DNA of 64,000 bases from Leifsonia sp. ku-ls (GTDB lineage Bacteria > Actinomycetota > Actinomycetes > Actinomycetales > Microbacteriaceae): assembly GCA_003367665.1 (NCBI GenBank), contig QKXI01000014.1:62001-126000 (forward strand). Reading direction: 5' to 3'. Shown one piece after another: positions 29,631 to 38,035 of this stretch. The stretch's first letter is position 1, and each line of letters opens with the position of its first letter. The position numbers and the translations under genes were made by a program. The notes beneath the pieces are model-generated. The model did no database searches and was not told where the DNA came from. It saw only the letters and a program-made list of their open reading frames with translations.

Positions 29631-29722
29631 CAGTCCCCGAGGGTGGGCAGCGCCCCGGGGCGGCGCGCACTAGGGTGGATTCGCCGGGCGTCCGGCGCTC
29701 CGGCGCCCGTGGGAAGGGTGCC

Positions 29723-30757
29723 ATGATCGAGAACGAGGCGGATGGGGTTCCGCGGCGCGCGACGCTCAAGGATGTCGCGCTCGCCGCGGGGGTCTCGCAG
29801 TCGACCACATCGCGTGCGCTGAGTGGCGAGGGGTATGTCGCCGCCGGGGTCCGGGAGCGGGTGCTCGCCGCCGCCGACTCGCTCGGGTACGTTCCGCACG
29901 CGATGGCGCGCAGCCTCCGTAAGCAGGACAGCCGCACGATCGGCGTCCTCGTCTCCGACCTGCGCAACGCCTTCTATGCCGACCTCGCGGCTGGCATCGC
30001 CGCCCGAGCCCGCCGCGAGGGCTACACGATGATGCTCGTCGACGACCAGGGCTCGACCGAGGCCGAGATGGATGCGGCGCGCGCCTTCGTCGCCACGCGC
30101 GTCGCCGGCGTGGTCGTCACCCCGCTCTCCGGCGACGTCACCGAGTACCTGCTACGCCAGCACATCCCGGTGATCGAGGCGGACCGGCAGTTCTCGGCCG
30201 GCCGGTGCGACGCGGTCATCATCGACAACGCGGGGGTCGCGCGACGGATGACCGACCACCTCATCGACCTCGGTCACCGCCGCATCGCCCTCTTCATCGA
30301 CGAGACCACCTGGACCACCGGTGGCGAGCGCGCGGCCGGCTACCGCAGCTCGCTGGAGGGCTCCGGCATCCCGGCCGACCCGTCCCTGGTCATCGCGACC
30401 GGCTGGGATGCGGACAGCGCCCGCAAGTTGGCCATCGACATCCTGGCTCGCCGCGACCACCCGACGGCCATCTTCGCCGCCAACAACCTCCTCGCTGAGG
30501 GTGTCTGGCGGGCGACGAACGACCTGGGGCTGCGCATCCCCGAGGACGTGAGCGTCGTCTCGTTCGACGACTCGGAGTGGATGAGCATGGTCAGCCCAGG
30601 CATCACCGCCGTCGCGCAGGATGCCGTCTCCCTGGGCGAGACCGCGCTCGACCGGCTGCTGGGACGACTGAAGGACCCGGCCGCCGAACCGCAGACGATC
30701 GTGCTCGAGGCGCAGGTGCTGCCGCGCGGCTCGACGGCGGCGCCGCGGGCGCTGTAG
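29723..30757 (+). CDS. LacI-family transcriptional regulator
   Basis: The 344-residue repressor has the LacI helix-turn-helix at residues 14-35 (TLKDVALAAGVSQSTTSRAL), a hinge around PHAMARSLRKQ and a periplasmic-binding-protein-like effector domain (IGVLVSDLRNAFYADL, GVVVTPLSGD, HRRIALFIDE, FAANNLLAEGVW, SVVSFDDSEW). The recognition helix and the hinge Ala-Arg-Ser-Leu fit a CG-centred palindromic operator. It is the only LacI-type gene in the window and lies amid five matching operators, so it probably governs all of them, with a sugar as inducer. GGGAAGGG precedes the ATG. No operator copy was seen before the gene itself. Confidence 0.9.
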   Translation: MIENEADGVPRRATLKDVALAAGVSQSTTSRALSGEGYVAAGVRERVLAAADSLGYVPHAMARSLRKQDSRTIGVLVSDLRNAFYADLAAGIAARARREGYTMMLVDDQGSTEAEMDAARAFVATRVAGVVVTPLSGDVTEYLLRQHIPVIEADRQFSAGRCDAVIIDNAGVARRMTDHLIDLGHRRIALFIDETTWTTGGERAAGYRSSLEGSGIPADPSLVIATGWDADSARKLAIDILARRDHPTAIFAANNLLAEGVWRATNDLGLRIPEDVSVVSFDDSEWMSMVSPGITAVAQDAVSLGETALDRLLGRLKDPAAEPQTIVLEAQVLPRGSTAAPRAL

Positions 30758-31121
30758 GGGTCGGAACCTGTCGGAGCCGGCGCGTCAGCGCGTCGACCTT
30801 TCCGGCAGTGGTGGGCTCCTGGGGAGGTGGGGCTCGCCGGCGGTGGGGGCTTCTGAGGGCGTTGGGCTCGTAAGCAGCGAACGGCCACTGGGGTGTCCCG
30901 ACCGCCGGCATACTCCCGGGTCGAACCCGGTGGTGGCGCTTCTCTGAGGTGAACCCGGGTTGTGGCGCCTCCGGGTGAAACCCCGGCGACGGCCCGCCGC
31001 GGCCTCGCGATTGCGACCGGACCCATCGGCGTTGCGTGGTCTCCATAAGGCACGCCGCGCCCGCCACCAACGCTGCCCTCACGAAGCCGCCCCGCCACCC
31101 ACCCGCACGACAACACCCAGG
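30758..31121. other. intergenic region with a short degenerate repeat
   Basis: No gene is supported in these about 360 bases. At about 30918-30998 a unit of roughly 30 bp around GGGTGAACCCGGGTTGTGGCGCC occurs about three times in degraded form. The GGTCGAACCC-like piece superficially resembles a tRNA T-arm but no tRNA fold surrounds it. Confidence 0.5.
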
Positions 31122-31139
31122 GCTGGAAACGATCCCATA
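31122..31139. promoter_or_regulatory. LacI-type operator, copy 5 (BadF-GH4 operon)
   Basis: GCTGGAAACGATCCCATA matches copy 1 at 14 of 18 positions, including the AACGATCCCA core. It lies 11 bases before the ATG of the kinase gene. No convincing -35/-10 pair is visible around it, so the promoter or the assumed start could differ. Confidence 0.6.
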
Positions 31140-31150
31140 TTTGCGGCAGG

Positions 31151-32200
31151 ATGTCACCGGCGAAAGGACCGACGCTGACCACCCTCACGCACACACCCCG
31201 TGACCCCGACCTGGCGGTTGCGATCGACGGCGGCAACTCCAAGACCGAGGTCGTCATCCTCGCGGCGGCGCCCGACGACAGCCTCGCCGAGGTCGCCCGC
31301 GCGATCGGTCCGGGCAGCGGTGCCGGTCCCGCCGCCGTCGCCTCCGCGGTCGGTTCCGTGCTCTCCGACCAGGGTGTCGATCCCCGACGGGTCGGCCGAG
31401 TCTCCGCCGCGGTCGCCGGACTCGACCTCCCCGGCGACGAGGTCGGCCACCGGGACGCCCTCGCCCGGCTGTTCCCGAACGCCCGCATCGACGTGGCGGG
31501 GGACGCGGTGGCCGTGCTGGACGCCGGAGCCGGCCTCGGCCACGCGCTCGCCATCGTGAGCGGCGCCGGCCTCAACGCGGTCGCGCGCGGCCCGAGGGGT
31601 CTGGCCACCGTGCCGGCTCTGGGCTGGGTGAGCGGCGACTGGGGCGGCGGCGACGAACTCGGCCGCGAAGCCGTGCGCGCTGCCGCACGCGCGGAGGACG
31701 GCCGCGGCCCCGCAACCCGCGTGCTGCAGTACGTGCTCACCGAGACCGGGTCCTCCGACACCGTCGATCTCGCCCGCCGAATCCGCGACGGCATCGTCAC
31801 GCCGCGCCAGGTCGGAGCGCTCGCGACCACGGTCGCCCGGGCGGCGGCCGAAGGGGATGCGGTCGCCGGCGGCCTCATCGCCCGCGCCGCGAGCGAGGCG
31901 GTACGGATCGCGGGCGTGGTCGTCCGCGGGGCGTGGGGCGCCGACGCGATGCCGGCGCCGGGGCGCGACGACTCGGACGGGTCCTCCGCCCCCGCCACCC
32001 CCATCCCCCCGCACACCCCCGCCCTCCTCGCCGGCGGCATGTTCGCCGACGACACCTTCCGCACCCTCGTCTCCGACGCCCTCCGCGCCTTCGGCTTCGA
32101 CCCGCGGCCGCTCGCGTTCCGACCGGTCGACGGCCTGGTGCGCGTGCTTCGCGAGGAGTCCGCTTCCCGTCCCACCCGCCAACGAAAGGTCCAGCGATGA
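31151..32200 (+). CDS. BadF/BadG/BcrA/BcrD-type ATPase, N-acetylglucosamine kinase-like
   Basis: The 349-residue protein is an actin-fold kinase of the BadF family, which includes eukaryotic-type GlcNAc kinase. The phosphate loop is VAIDGGNSKTEVV; SGAGLNAVARG, WGGGDELGREAVR and PALLAGGMF are the other nucleotide and sugar segments. A Ser/Pro-rich insertion (about residues 280-295) lies before the last strand. A weak ribosome site precedes the ATG, so a somewhat later start is possible. It overlaps the GH4 gene by ATGA and would phosphorylate an amino sugar, hexose or disaccharide entering through the local ABC transporter. Confidence 0.8.
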   Translation: MSPAKGPTLTTLTHTPRDPDLAVAIDGGNSKTEVVILAAAPDDSLAEVARAIGPGSGAGPAAVASAVGSVLSDQGVDPRRVGRVSAAVAGLDLPGDEVGHRDALARLFPNARIDVAGDAVAVLDAGAGLGHALAIVSGAGLNAVARGPRGLATVPALGWVSGDWGGGDELGREAVRAAARAEDGRGPATRVLQYVLTETGSSDTVDLARRIRDGIVTPRQVGALATTVARAAAEGDAVAGGLIARAASEAVRIAGVVVRGAWGADAMPAPGRDDSDGSSAPATPIPPHTPALLAGGMFADDTFRTLVSDALRAFGFDPRPLAFRPVDGLVRVLREESASRPTRQRKVQR

Positions 32201-33471
32201 AGATCACCGTCATCGGCGCCGGCTCCACCTACACGCCCGAGCTCGTCTCCGGGCTGTGGAACGAGCGCGAGCGTCTCACCGTCGACGAGCTGTGGCTCAT
32301 GGACGTCGACGGCCCGCGCCTCGAGATCGTCGGCGGCATGGTGCGCAGGATGCTGGCACGTCAGGGCGCCGACGTCCCCGTCACCCTCACCACCGACCGC
32401 ACGGCGGCCATCGACGGGGCGGATGCGGTGCTCATCCAGTTGCGCGTCGGCGGGCAGCGGGCGCGGCTGCAGGACGAGCTGTTCCCGCTCGCCTGCGGGT
32501 GCGTCGGGCAGGAGACCACCGGTGCTGGCGGCCTCGCGAAGGCGCTGCGCACCGTGCCGGTCGTGCTCGACATCGCCAGGGAGGCCAGGGAGCGCGCGAA
32601 GCCGGGCGCCTGGATCGTCGACTTCACCAACCCGGTGGGCATCAACACGCGCGCCCTGCTCGACGACGGGCACAAGGCGATCGGACTCTGCAATTTCGCG
32701 ATCGGTGTGCAGCGGTGGATCGCCCGCGAGCGCGGGGTGGAGCCGCACCGCGTCGAGGTCGACCCGGTCGGGCTCAACCACCTCTCCTGGGTGCGTCACA
32801 TCCGCGTCGACGGCGTGGACGTGCTGCCCGGCATGATCGAGGAGCGCGCAGACGACCTGGGACGGCGCGGCGGTGTTCCGGCGGAGCTGATCCGCGACCT
32901 GGGGGTGCTGCCCTCCTATTACCTGAAGTATTACTACACGCACGACGCCACTGTGGCCGAGATGCGCGAGAGCACCCCGCGCGCCACCGTCGTGGCCGAC
33001 GTCGAGCGCGAGCTGCTCGCCCTCTACGCGGACCCCACGGTCGACACCAAGCCGCCGCAGCTGGAGGCGCGCGGCGGCGCGTTCTACAGCGAGGCCGCCA
33101 CGGCGCTGCTGGCGTCACTGGTGGCGGGCACGGGCGACAACCACGTCGTCAACGTTCGCAACCGCGGCCTGATCGCCGGGCTCGCCGACGACGACGTGGT
33201 GGAGACCCTGTGCCGGGTGGACGCGTCGGGCGCCACACCGCTGCCGCAGGAGCCCGTCGCGCCGGAGCTGCTGGGGCTCATCCAGCACGTCAGCTCGTAC
33301 GAGCGGCTGGCGGCGCGCGCCGCGGTGACCGGTGACCGTCGGCTGGTGCGGATGGCGCTGCTCGCCCACCCGCTGATCGGCCAGTGGGACCGGGTGACCG
33401 CGCTCGAGGAGGGCATCTTCGCGACCGGCGGCGACCTCCTGCCGCAGTTCGTGGCGCCGACGAGCCGATGA
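32197..33471 (+). CDS. GH4 NAD+- and metal-dependent glycosidase, 6-phospho-beta-glucosidase-like
   Basis: The 424-residue protein begins with MKITVIGAGSTYTPEL, the NAD-binding Rossmann loop of family 4. It retains DFTNPVGI, the metal-binding Cys in IGLCNF and the GLNHLSWV segment with the second metal ligand His. GH4 enzymes cleave alpha- or beta-glycosides by oxidation at C3 and elimination, usually on 6-phosphorylated sugars made by a PTS. No PTS is present here, so the phosphate may come from the coupled BadF-type kinase, or the enzyme may act on unphosphorylated substrate. It overlaps both neighbours by ATGA. Confidence 0.9.
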   Translation: MKITVIGAGSTYTPELVSGLWNERERLTVDELWLMDVDGPRLEIVGGMVRRMLARQGADVPVTLTTDRTAAIDGADAVLIQLRVGGQRARLQDELFPLACGCVGQETTGAGGLAKALRTVPVVLDIAREARERAKPGAWIVDFTNPVGINTRALLDDGHKAIGLCNFAIGVQRWIARERGVEPHRVEVDPVGLNHLSWVRHIRVDGVDVLPGMIEERADDLGRRGGVPAELIRDLGVLPSYYLKYYYTHDATVAEMRESTPRATVVADVERELLALYADPTVDTKPPQLEARGGAFYSEAATALLASLVAGTGDNHVVNVRNRGLIAGLADDDVVETLCRVDASGATPLPQEPVAPELLGLIQHVSSYERLAARAAVTGDRRLVRMALLAHPLIGQWDRVTALEEGIFATGGDLLPQFVAPTSR

Positions 33472-35021
33472 GCCGTTCGGCCGACGTGGTCGTCTACGGG
33501 GCGACCTCCGCCGGCGTGGCGGCGGCCGTCGCGGCGGCGGAGCGTGGCGCGTCCACACTGCTGCTGGAGCCGGGGAGGCACCTGGGCGGGATGACCTCCG
33601 GCGGCCTCGGCTACACCGACGTCGGAGACGTGCGTGCCCTCGGCGGCGCCGCCGCGCGCCTCCGGGCCGACATCGCCGAGCACTACGGGGTCGCCCCCGG
33701 GCGCTACGCGGGGCCGGAGCCGCACGTCGCCGAGGCCATCTTCCGGCGCTGGCTGGAGCAGGCCGGCGTCGACGTGCTGTTCGAGGCGCCGCTGATGAGC
33801 GTCGAGACGGGGGAGGGACGCGACGGCCGCGAGCTGCGCGCCGTCACGGTCGGTGAGGGCGAGCGCATCGCGGCGGCCGTGTTCGTCGATGCGAGCTACG
33901 AGGGCGACCTGCTGGCCGCCGCCGGCGTGCCGTACCGGGTCGGACGCGAGCACCGCGCGCTTCACGGCGAGCGGTTCGCCGGGCGCCAGGAGCTGCTGCC
34001 CGGGATGCACAACATGCCGCCGTGGGTCTCCCCGTTCGCCGGCGACCCGACCGGCCGCACAGAGGGTCCGATCATCGCGCAGCTCCACGACCGTCCGCTC
34101 GCCGCGCTCGGCGAGGGCGACGGCGGCGTCATGTCGTACGGCTACCGGGTGTGCCTGACGACAGCGGCCGACCGTATCCCGTTCGACCGCCCCCACGATT
34201 ACGACGAGGGCTACTGGGAGCTCGGGCGGCGGCTGTTCGCGCGCGACCGTCGCGAGGGCGTCGAAAGAACCGCCGGGCGGATGCTCGGCCTCGAGCCGAA
34301 CCTGCCGGGCGGGATGGCCGACGGCAACTCCCTCGGGCCCGTCTCGCTCAGCGTGCTCGACGGCTCGGCGTGGGAGTACCCGGACGCGTCGCCGGAGCGG
34401 CGCGAGGAGCTCAGGAGGCACCACGTCGCCCACACGCGCGGCTTCCTCCACTTCCTCGCGCACGACCAGGCCGTTCCGGCCTCGATCCGCCGCGAGCTGT
34501 CGCGCTGGGGGCTTCCGCGCGGAGAGTTCGCCGACACCGGCCACCTGCCCCACCAGCTCTACGTGCGCGAGGCGCGGCGGATGGTGGGGGAGCGCGTGCT
34601 GGTCGAGCACGACCTCCTCGCCGGCGCCATCCCGTCGGACACCGTCGCGCTCGGGTCGTACCACATCGACATCCGCGAGGTGCAGCGGGTGTGGCGCTGG
34701 GTGTACGAGCACCCGGAGCCGATCGGGACGGTGTTCACGGAGGGCTACCTGTCCGTGCCCGTGCCCGTGTACGGCATCCCGTACGGGTCGCTGCTGCCCC
34801 GGCGGGCCGACGCGGCCAACCTGCTGGTACCGGTGTGCCTGTCCGCGTCGGCGGTGGCATTCGCCTCGGTGCGGATGGAGCCGCAGTACCTGATGCTCGG
34901 GCAGGCGGCCGGCACGGCGGCGGCGCTCGCGTGCTCCCGCGGGGGCCGGGTGCACGACGTCCCGGTCGGGGAGCTCCGCGCGGCGCTCGTCGCCGACGGC
35001 CAGGTGCTAGGGCTCTCGTGA
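33468..35021 (+). CDS. FAD-dependent oxidoreductase (FAD_oxidored family)
   Basis: The 517-residue flavoprotein has the dinucleotide-binding start VVVYGATSAGVAAAVAAAE followed by LEPGRHLGGMTSGGLG, the hallmark of the PF12831-type family often found in polysaccharide-utilisation loci. The C-terminal FAD contact is PQYLMLGQAAGTAAALA. It is the last gene of the kinase-GH4 operon, joined by ATGA. A role oxidising a sugar hydroxyl before or after GH4 chemistry is attractive but unproven. There is no signal peptide. Confidence 0.85.
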   Translation: MSRSADVVVYGATSAGVAAAVAAAERGASTLLLEPGRHLGGMTSGGLGYTDVGDVRALGGAAARLRADIAEHYGVAPGRYAGPEPHVAEAIFRRWLEQAGVDVLFEAPLMSVETGEGRDGRELRAVTVGEGERIAAAVFVDASYEGDLLAAAGVPYRVGREHRALHGERFAGRQELLPGMHNMPPWVSPFAGDPTGRTEGPIIAQLHDRPLAALGEGDGGVMSYGYRVCLTTAADRIPFDRPHDYDEGYWELGRRLFARDRREGVERTAGRMLGLEPNLPGGMADGNSLGPVSLSVLDGSAWEYPDASPERREELRRHHVAHTRGFLHFLAHDQAVPASIRRELSRWGLPRGEFADTGHLPHQLYVREARRMVGERVLVEHDLLAGAIPSDTVALGSYHIDIREVQRVWRWVYEHPEPIGTVFTEGYLSVPVPVYGIPYGSLLPRRADAANLLVPVCLSASAVAFASVRMEPQYLMLGQAAGTAAALACSRGGRVHDVPVGELRAALVADGQVLGLS

Positions 35022-35095
35022 CCACGATCTGGGACCGGTGTCAATCCCCCTGACACGAGAGGATTTTTGTGCAGCGATCCGGCACTATGAGGGAT

Positions 35096-35410
35096 ATGGG
35101 AAAACTCGTCTACGGAGCCGGCCAGGAGTACGACCTGGACGACCGCGTGCTCAGCCACGTCAAACTGGCGATCGTCGCGAAGCTCCGGCGGCACGAGAGT
35201 TTCCTGCTGAACTGGGACGTGCCGGTGGAGCAGGGCTCCGGTCGCGTGTCGCTCTGGATCAGTCGTGAGGTGCCGCTGTCGTTCCAGTTCAGCGGAAGCC
35301 GGCCGCCGGCGATCAACCCGCAGTGGCTCGAGGCGCTCATGCACACCTCGCAGCGCACCGGCGGAATGGTGATCATGGCGGAGGACGAGGTCTCGCGCCA
35401 CCTGCCCTGA
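35096..35410 (+). CDS. small conserved actinobacterial protein (DUF7882-like)
   Basis: The 104-residue protein starts MGKLVYGAGQEYDLDDR and contains HESFLLNWDVPVEQGSGRVSLWI. I recognise this as a short protein family common in Microbacteriaceae, without known function. An in-frame ATG at 35087 is an alternative. A distant relative appears at 41543-41827. No membrane segment or signal is visible. Confidence 0.7.
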   Translation: MGKLVYGAGQEYDLDDRVLSHVKLAIVAKLRRHESFLLNWDVPVEQGSGRVSLWISREVPLSFQFSGSRPPAINPQWLEALMHTSQRTGGMVIMAEDEVSRHLP

Positions 35411-35442
35411 CGCAGCACCGCACCCTTGCCGCCTTCCGTCAA

Positions 35443-35461
35443 GCCCCTCCATTGGAGGGGC
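35443..35461. promoter_or_regulatory. perfect palindrome before the 35.5-38 kb unknown-protein operon
   Basis: GCCCCTCCATTGGAGGGGC is a perfect 9-1-9 inverted repeat between the small protein gene and the four-gene unit. A TCTAGCTTT stretch follows just before the ATG at 35484. It could be an operator, or a terminator of the upstream gene. Confidence 0.45.
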
Positions 35462-35483
35462 AAGCGGCTCTAGCTTTGCTTGC

Positions 35484-35975
35484 ATGAGCGATATGACTGC
35501 GTCAGCGGTTCTGATGATGCTGCCGCGGCGTGCTCGTACGCCGGTCGCTGTGCTGACCGACGGACCGGTCCCGTCGTCCATGCGACTCGACGTGTTCGGC
35601 GGTCGCGAGCTGTTCGTGCGGATGCGCCGCGGACCGGGAGCGCACGGTGTCGCCGAGCCGTACCGGGAGCAGTCGCGCGACGACTTCCCCGCCGAGTCGG
35701 ACCCGGCGGTCGTGGTCGACACCGGACGGTTCGAGCAGGCGCGCTTCGCGTGCTCGGCCTCCGTGTTCGGGGCGGCCGACGTGGTCGTCTTCGTCCCGCT
35801 AGACGAGGACGGTGCGCCGCCCTCGCGCATCCGCGTCCCCATCCCGTCGCTCGACCGGCCGTCCTGGCACGAGTTCGAGCTCGTCTCGCGCACCCGCATG
35901 GAGTGCCGCTACCGCGTCGCGCAGCAGCCTGACGCCGTCCCGACCGGAGGTTCCCGTGCTCTATCAGCTCTCTGA
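35484..35975 (+). CDS. hypothetical protein, paralogue of 36398-37054
   Basis: This 163-residue protein is not recognised as a named family. Its C-terminal half (VFGAADVVVFVPLDEDGAPP, RIRVPIPSLDRPSWHEFEL) clearly matches the corresponding part of the protein at 36398 (LWVPLADDGRPFERMRVPIP, SLERPAFVEFAL), so the two arose by duplication. It begins a four-gene unit with overlapping ends: the next gene starts 20 bp before its stop. It is soluble, with no signal peptide. Confidence 0.65.
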   Translation: MSDMTASAVLMMLPRRARTPVAVLTDGPVPSSMRLDVFGGRELFVRMRRGPGAHGVAEPYREQSRDDFPAESDPAVVVDTGRFEQARFACSASVFGAADVVVFVPLDEDGAPPSRIRVPIPSLDRPSWHEFELVSRTRMECRYRVAQQPDAVPTGGSRALSAL

Positions 35976-36405
35976 GGTCGAGCGGCTGCTCGACGACGGA
36001 GCCGGGCTGTACGTCCGCTTCTCCGCCGGTTACGCCGCCGACGTGGAGGCCGGGTCGGTGGACGCCGAGAGCGGACTGTCGCTTCCTGGCCTCGCCGCCC
36101 ACGCGCTCGACCCCGAGCCGTGGTGGACGCTTCCCCGCGAGGAGTGGATCGCCCGCCAGCTGACGCGCCTCCCGGCCCCGCGCCATGCGCCGAAGGACGG
36201 CGTGCGGCAGGAGCGCTTCGCATGGCTTCTGCGCGGCCGGCGCGCGGGCACCGGTCCGGAGGGCGAGGCCCTCGTCGCCGACGTGGAGGTGGTCGGTCGC
36301 CTGGCCGAGTGCCTGATCGAGCAGGCCGACCGGGTGTGGGGCGCACGCTTCGACGCGGCGCTCGGTCGGCGGGAAGCGGAGCAGGTCGCGGTGGCGCATG
36401 CCTGA
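35956..36405 (+). CDS. hypothetical protein (DUF6098-like)
   Basis: The 149-residue protein starts at a GTG with GGAGG five bases upstream. It reads LYQLSEVERLLDDGAGLYVRFS and LDPEPWWTLPREEWIARQL, with a later LLRGRRAGTGPEGEALV. It resembles a short actinobacterial family of unknown function. Its start lies in the preceding gene and its end overlaps the next start by 8 bp, so the three are co-translated. Confidence 0.65.
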   Translation: MLYQLSEVERLLDDGAGLYVRFSAGYAADVEAGSVDAESGLSLPGLAAHALDPEPWWTLPREEWIARQLTRLPAPRHAPKDGVRQERFAWLLRGRRAGTGPEGEALVADVEVVGRLAECLIEQADRVWGARFDAALGRREAEQVAVAHA

Positions 36406-37054
36406 GCGTTCCGACGCCGGCGCCTCGGCCGCGGTCCGCCGGGTGGACGCGACGGCCGTGCTGCAGCTCATCTCCGACGGGCCGTCCGGCGGCACCGCCA
36501 TCGTGCTGCGGACCCCGGAGGCGCCGCCGTTCGTCGTGATGGGGGACGACTCCGAGGAGGGCTTCTCCCGGCTGCGCCGCGGTGCGATCGCCTACGGCGT
36601 GCCGGAGCTGTACCAGGCGCTGCCGCGCGACATGATCCGGGAGGGCCACATCCTGCACGTCAGGGACGACCATCGGCCCGCCCGCGTGGACAAGTCGGGC
36701 TCGGTGTTCGGGCCGGCCCCGGAGAAGCTGTGGGTGCCGCTCGCCGACGACGGCCGCCCGTTCGAGCGGATGCGCGTGCCCATCCCGTCGCTGGAGCGCC
36801 CCGCTTTCGTCGAGTTCGCGCTGGCGCTCGACGGGGACGTGCTCGACTACCGGCTGGATGGCGAGGCCAGGATGGGCGACGGCTACATCTGCCCGTACTG
36901 CGGCAAGCTGTGCGCCAAGAAGGAGCCGCACACGGCCGCGCACGGGGTGGCGGGCCACACCCACGCCGGCGTCGCCGCGGGACAGGACCAGGAGCCGCCG
37001 CCGATGACCGGGCCGATCGAGCTCGGCCACCCGGGCTCCGGGTCGCAGCTGTGA
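36398..37054 (+). CDS. hypothetical protein with C-terminal CxxC/His-rich zinc-finger-like segment
   Basis: The 218-residue protein shares the RMRVPIPSLERP region with its paralogue at 35484 and has a C-terminal extension ICPYCGKLCAKKEPH plus TAAHGVAGHTHAG. The two Cys pairs and nearby His residues could bind zinc. The function is unknown. It overlaps the glycosyltransferase gene that follows by GTGA. Confidence 0.65.
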   Translation: MPERSDAGASAAVRRVDATAVLQLISDGPSGGTAIVLRTPEAPPFVVMGDDSEEGFSRLRRGAIAYGVPELYQALPRDMIREGHILHVRDDHRPARVDKSGSVFGPAPEKLWVPLADDGRPFERMRVPIPSLERPAFVEFALALDGDVLDYRLDGEARMGDGYICPYCGKLCAKKEPHTAAHGVAGHTHAGVAAGQDQEPPPMTGPIELGHPGSGSQL

Positions 37055-38016
37055 GCCGCGCACTGCGGCTGCTGGTGTGGCAGGTCCACGGCGGCTGGAT
37101 GGACGCGTTCGTGCGCGGGCGGCACACCTACCTGTTGCCCGTCGACGCGAACGGGGAAGGCGGCGTCGGCGCGCGCGACTGGCCGGCCAACGTGGTGGAC
37201 GTGCCGGAGGCCGAGCTCGCTGAAACGCCGTTCGACGCGGTCGTGCTGCAGCGGCTGGAGGAGTTCGACCTGGTGGAGCGCCTCACCGGCCGCCGGCCCG
37301 GGGTGGACGTGCCGGTCGTCTTCGTGGAGCACAACACGCCGCAGGAGGGCGTGCCGACGTCGCGTCATCCGCTCGCCGACAGGCCGGACGTGCTGATCGC
37401 GCACGTCACGCACTTCAACGCGCTGTTCTGGGACGCCGGCTCGACCCGCACGCGGGTCGTCGAGCACGGCGTGATGGACTACGGCAACCGGTTCACCGGC
37501 GAGCTGCCGCGCGCCGCCGCCGTCATCAACGAGCCGGTGCGCCGCTGGCGCGTGACCGGTTCCGACCTGTTGGGCGGGTTCGCCGCCGTCGCGCCGGTGG
37601 ACGTGTTCGGGATGCAGGCCGACGGTCTCGCACGGGCGCTCGGCGTCGCGGCCGACCGCGTCGTGGCCGCCGGCGACCTGGAGGCGCCGCGCCTGTTCAC
37701 GGAGGTCGGCCGGCGCCGGGTGTACGTGCACCCGAACCGCTGGACGTCGCTCGGGCTGTCGCTGCTGGAGTCGATGACGGCGGGGATCCCTGTGGTGGCG
37801 CTGGACACGACCGACGCGCGTCGGGCCGTTGTGCCGGGAGTGGGGGCGATCTCGACCGACGTGAGGGAGCTCCACGACGCCGTCCGCGCCTTCGTAGACG
37901 ACCCGTCACGCGGCGCCGAGGTGGGCGCGCGGGCCCGTGAGTGGGCGTTGGAGCGCTTCGGGCTCGAGCGCTTCCAGTCCGACTGGGACGACCTCCTGGC
38001 GCACTGGGTCGGCTGA
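37051..38016 (+). CDS. glycosyltransferase, GT4-like
   Basis: The 321-residue protein has the C-terminal Rossmann half of GT-B enzymes: a YVHPNRWTSLGLSLLESMTAG donor-site segment with the conserved Glu, then IPVVALDTTDARRAVVPG. The N-terminal half includes VVFVEHNTPQEG and a HVTHFNALFWD stretch. The first Gly-rich loop of classical GT4 enzymes is weak and the protein is short, so donor and acceptor are uncertain. It closes the four-gene unit and converges with the coiled-coil gene 19 bp away. Confidence 0.7.
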   Translation: MSRALRLLVWQVHGGWMDAFVRGRHTYLLPVDANGEGGVGARDWPANVVDVPEAELAETPFDAVVLQRLEEFDLVERLTGRRPGVDVPVVFVEHNTPQEGVPTSRHPLADRPDVLIAHVTHFNALFWDAGSTRTRVVEHGVMDYGNRFTGELPRAAAVINEPVRRWRVTGSDLLGGFAAVAPVDVFGMQADGLARALGVAADRVVAAGDLEAPRLFTEVGRRRVYVHPNRWTSLGLSLLESMTAGIPVVALDTTDARRAVVPGVGAISTDVRELHDAVRAFVDDPSRGAEVGARAREWALERFGLERFQSDWDDLLAHWVG

Positions 38017-38035
38017 GCGCTGGCCGCGGATCCCG

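Noticed and set aside
30918-30998. A tRNA-like T-arm sequence (GGTCGAACCC)
   Set aside because: No acceptor, D or anticodon arms can be folded around it; it belongs to a short degenerate repeat.
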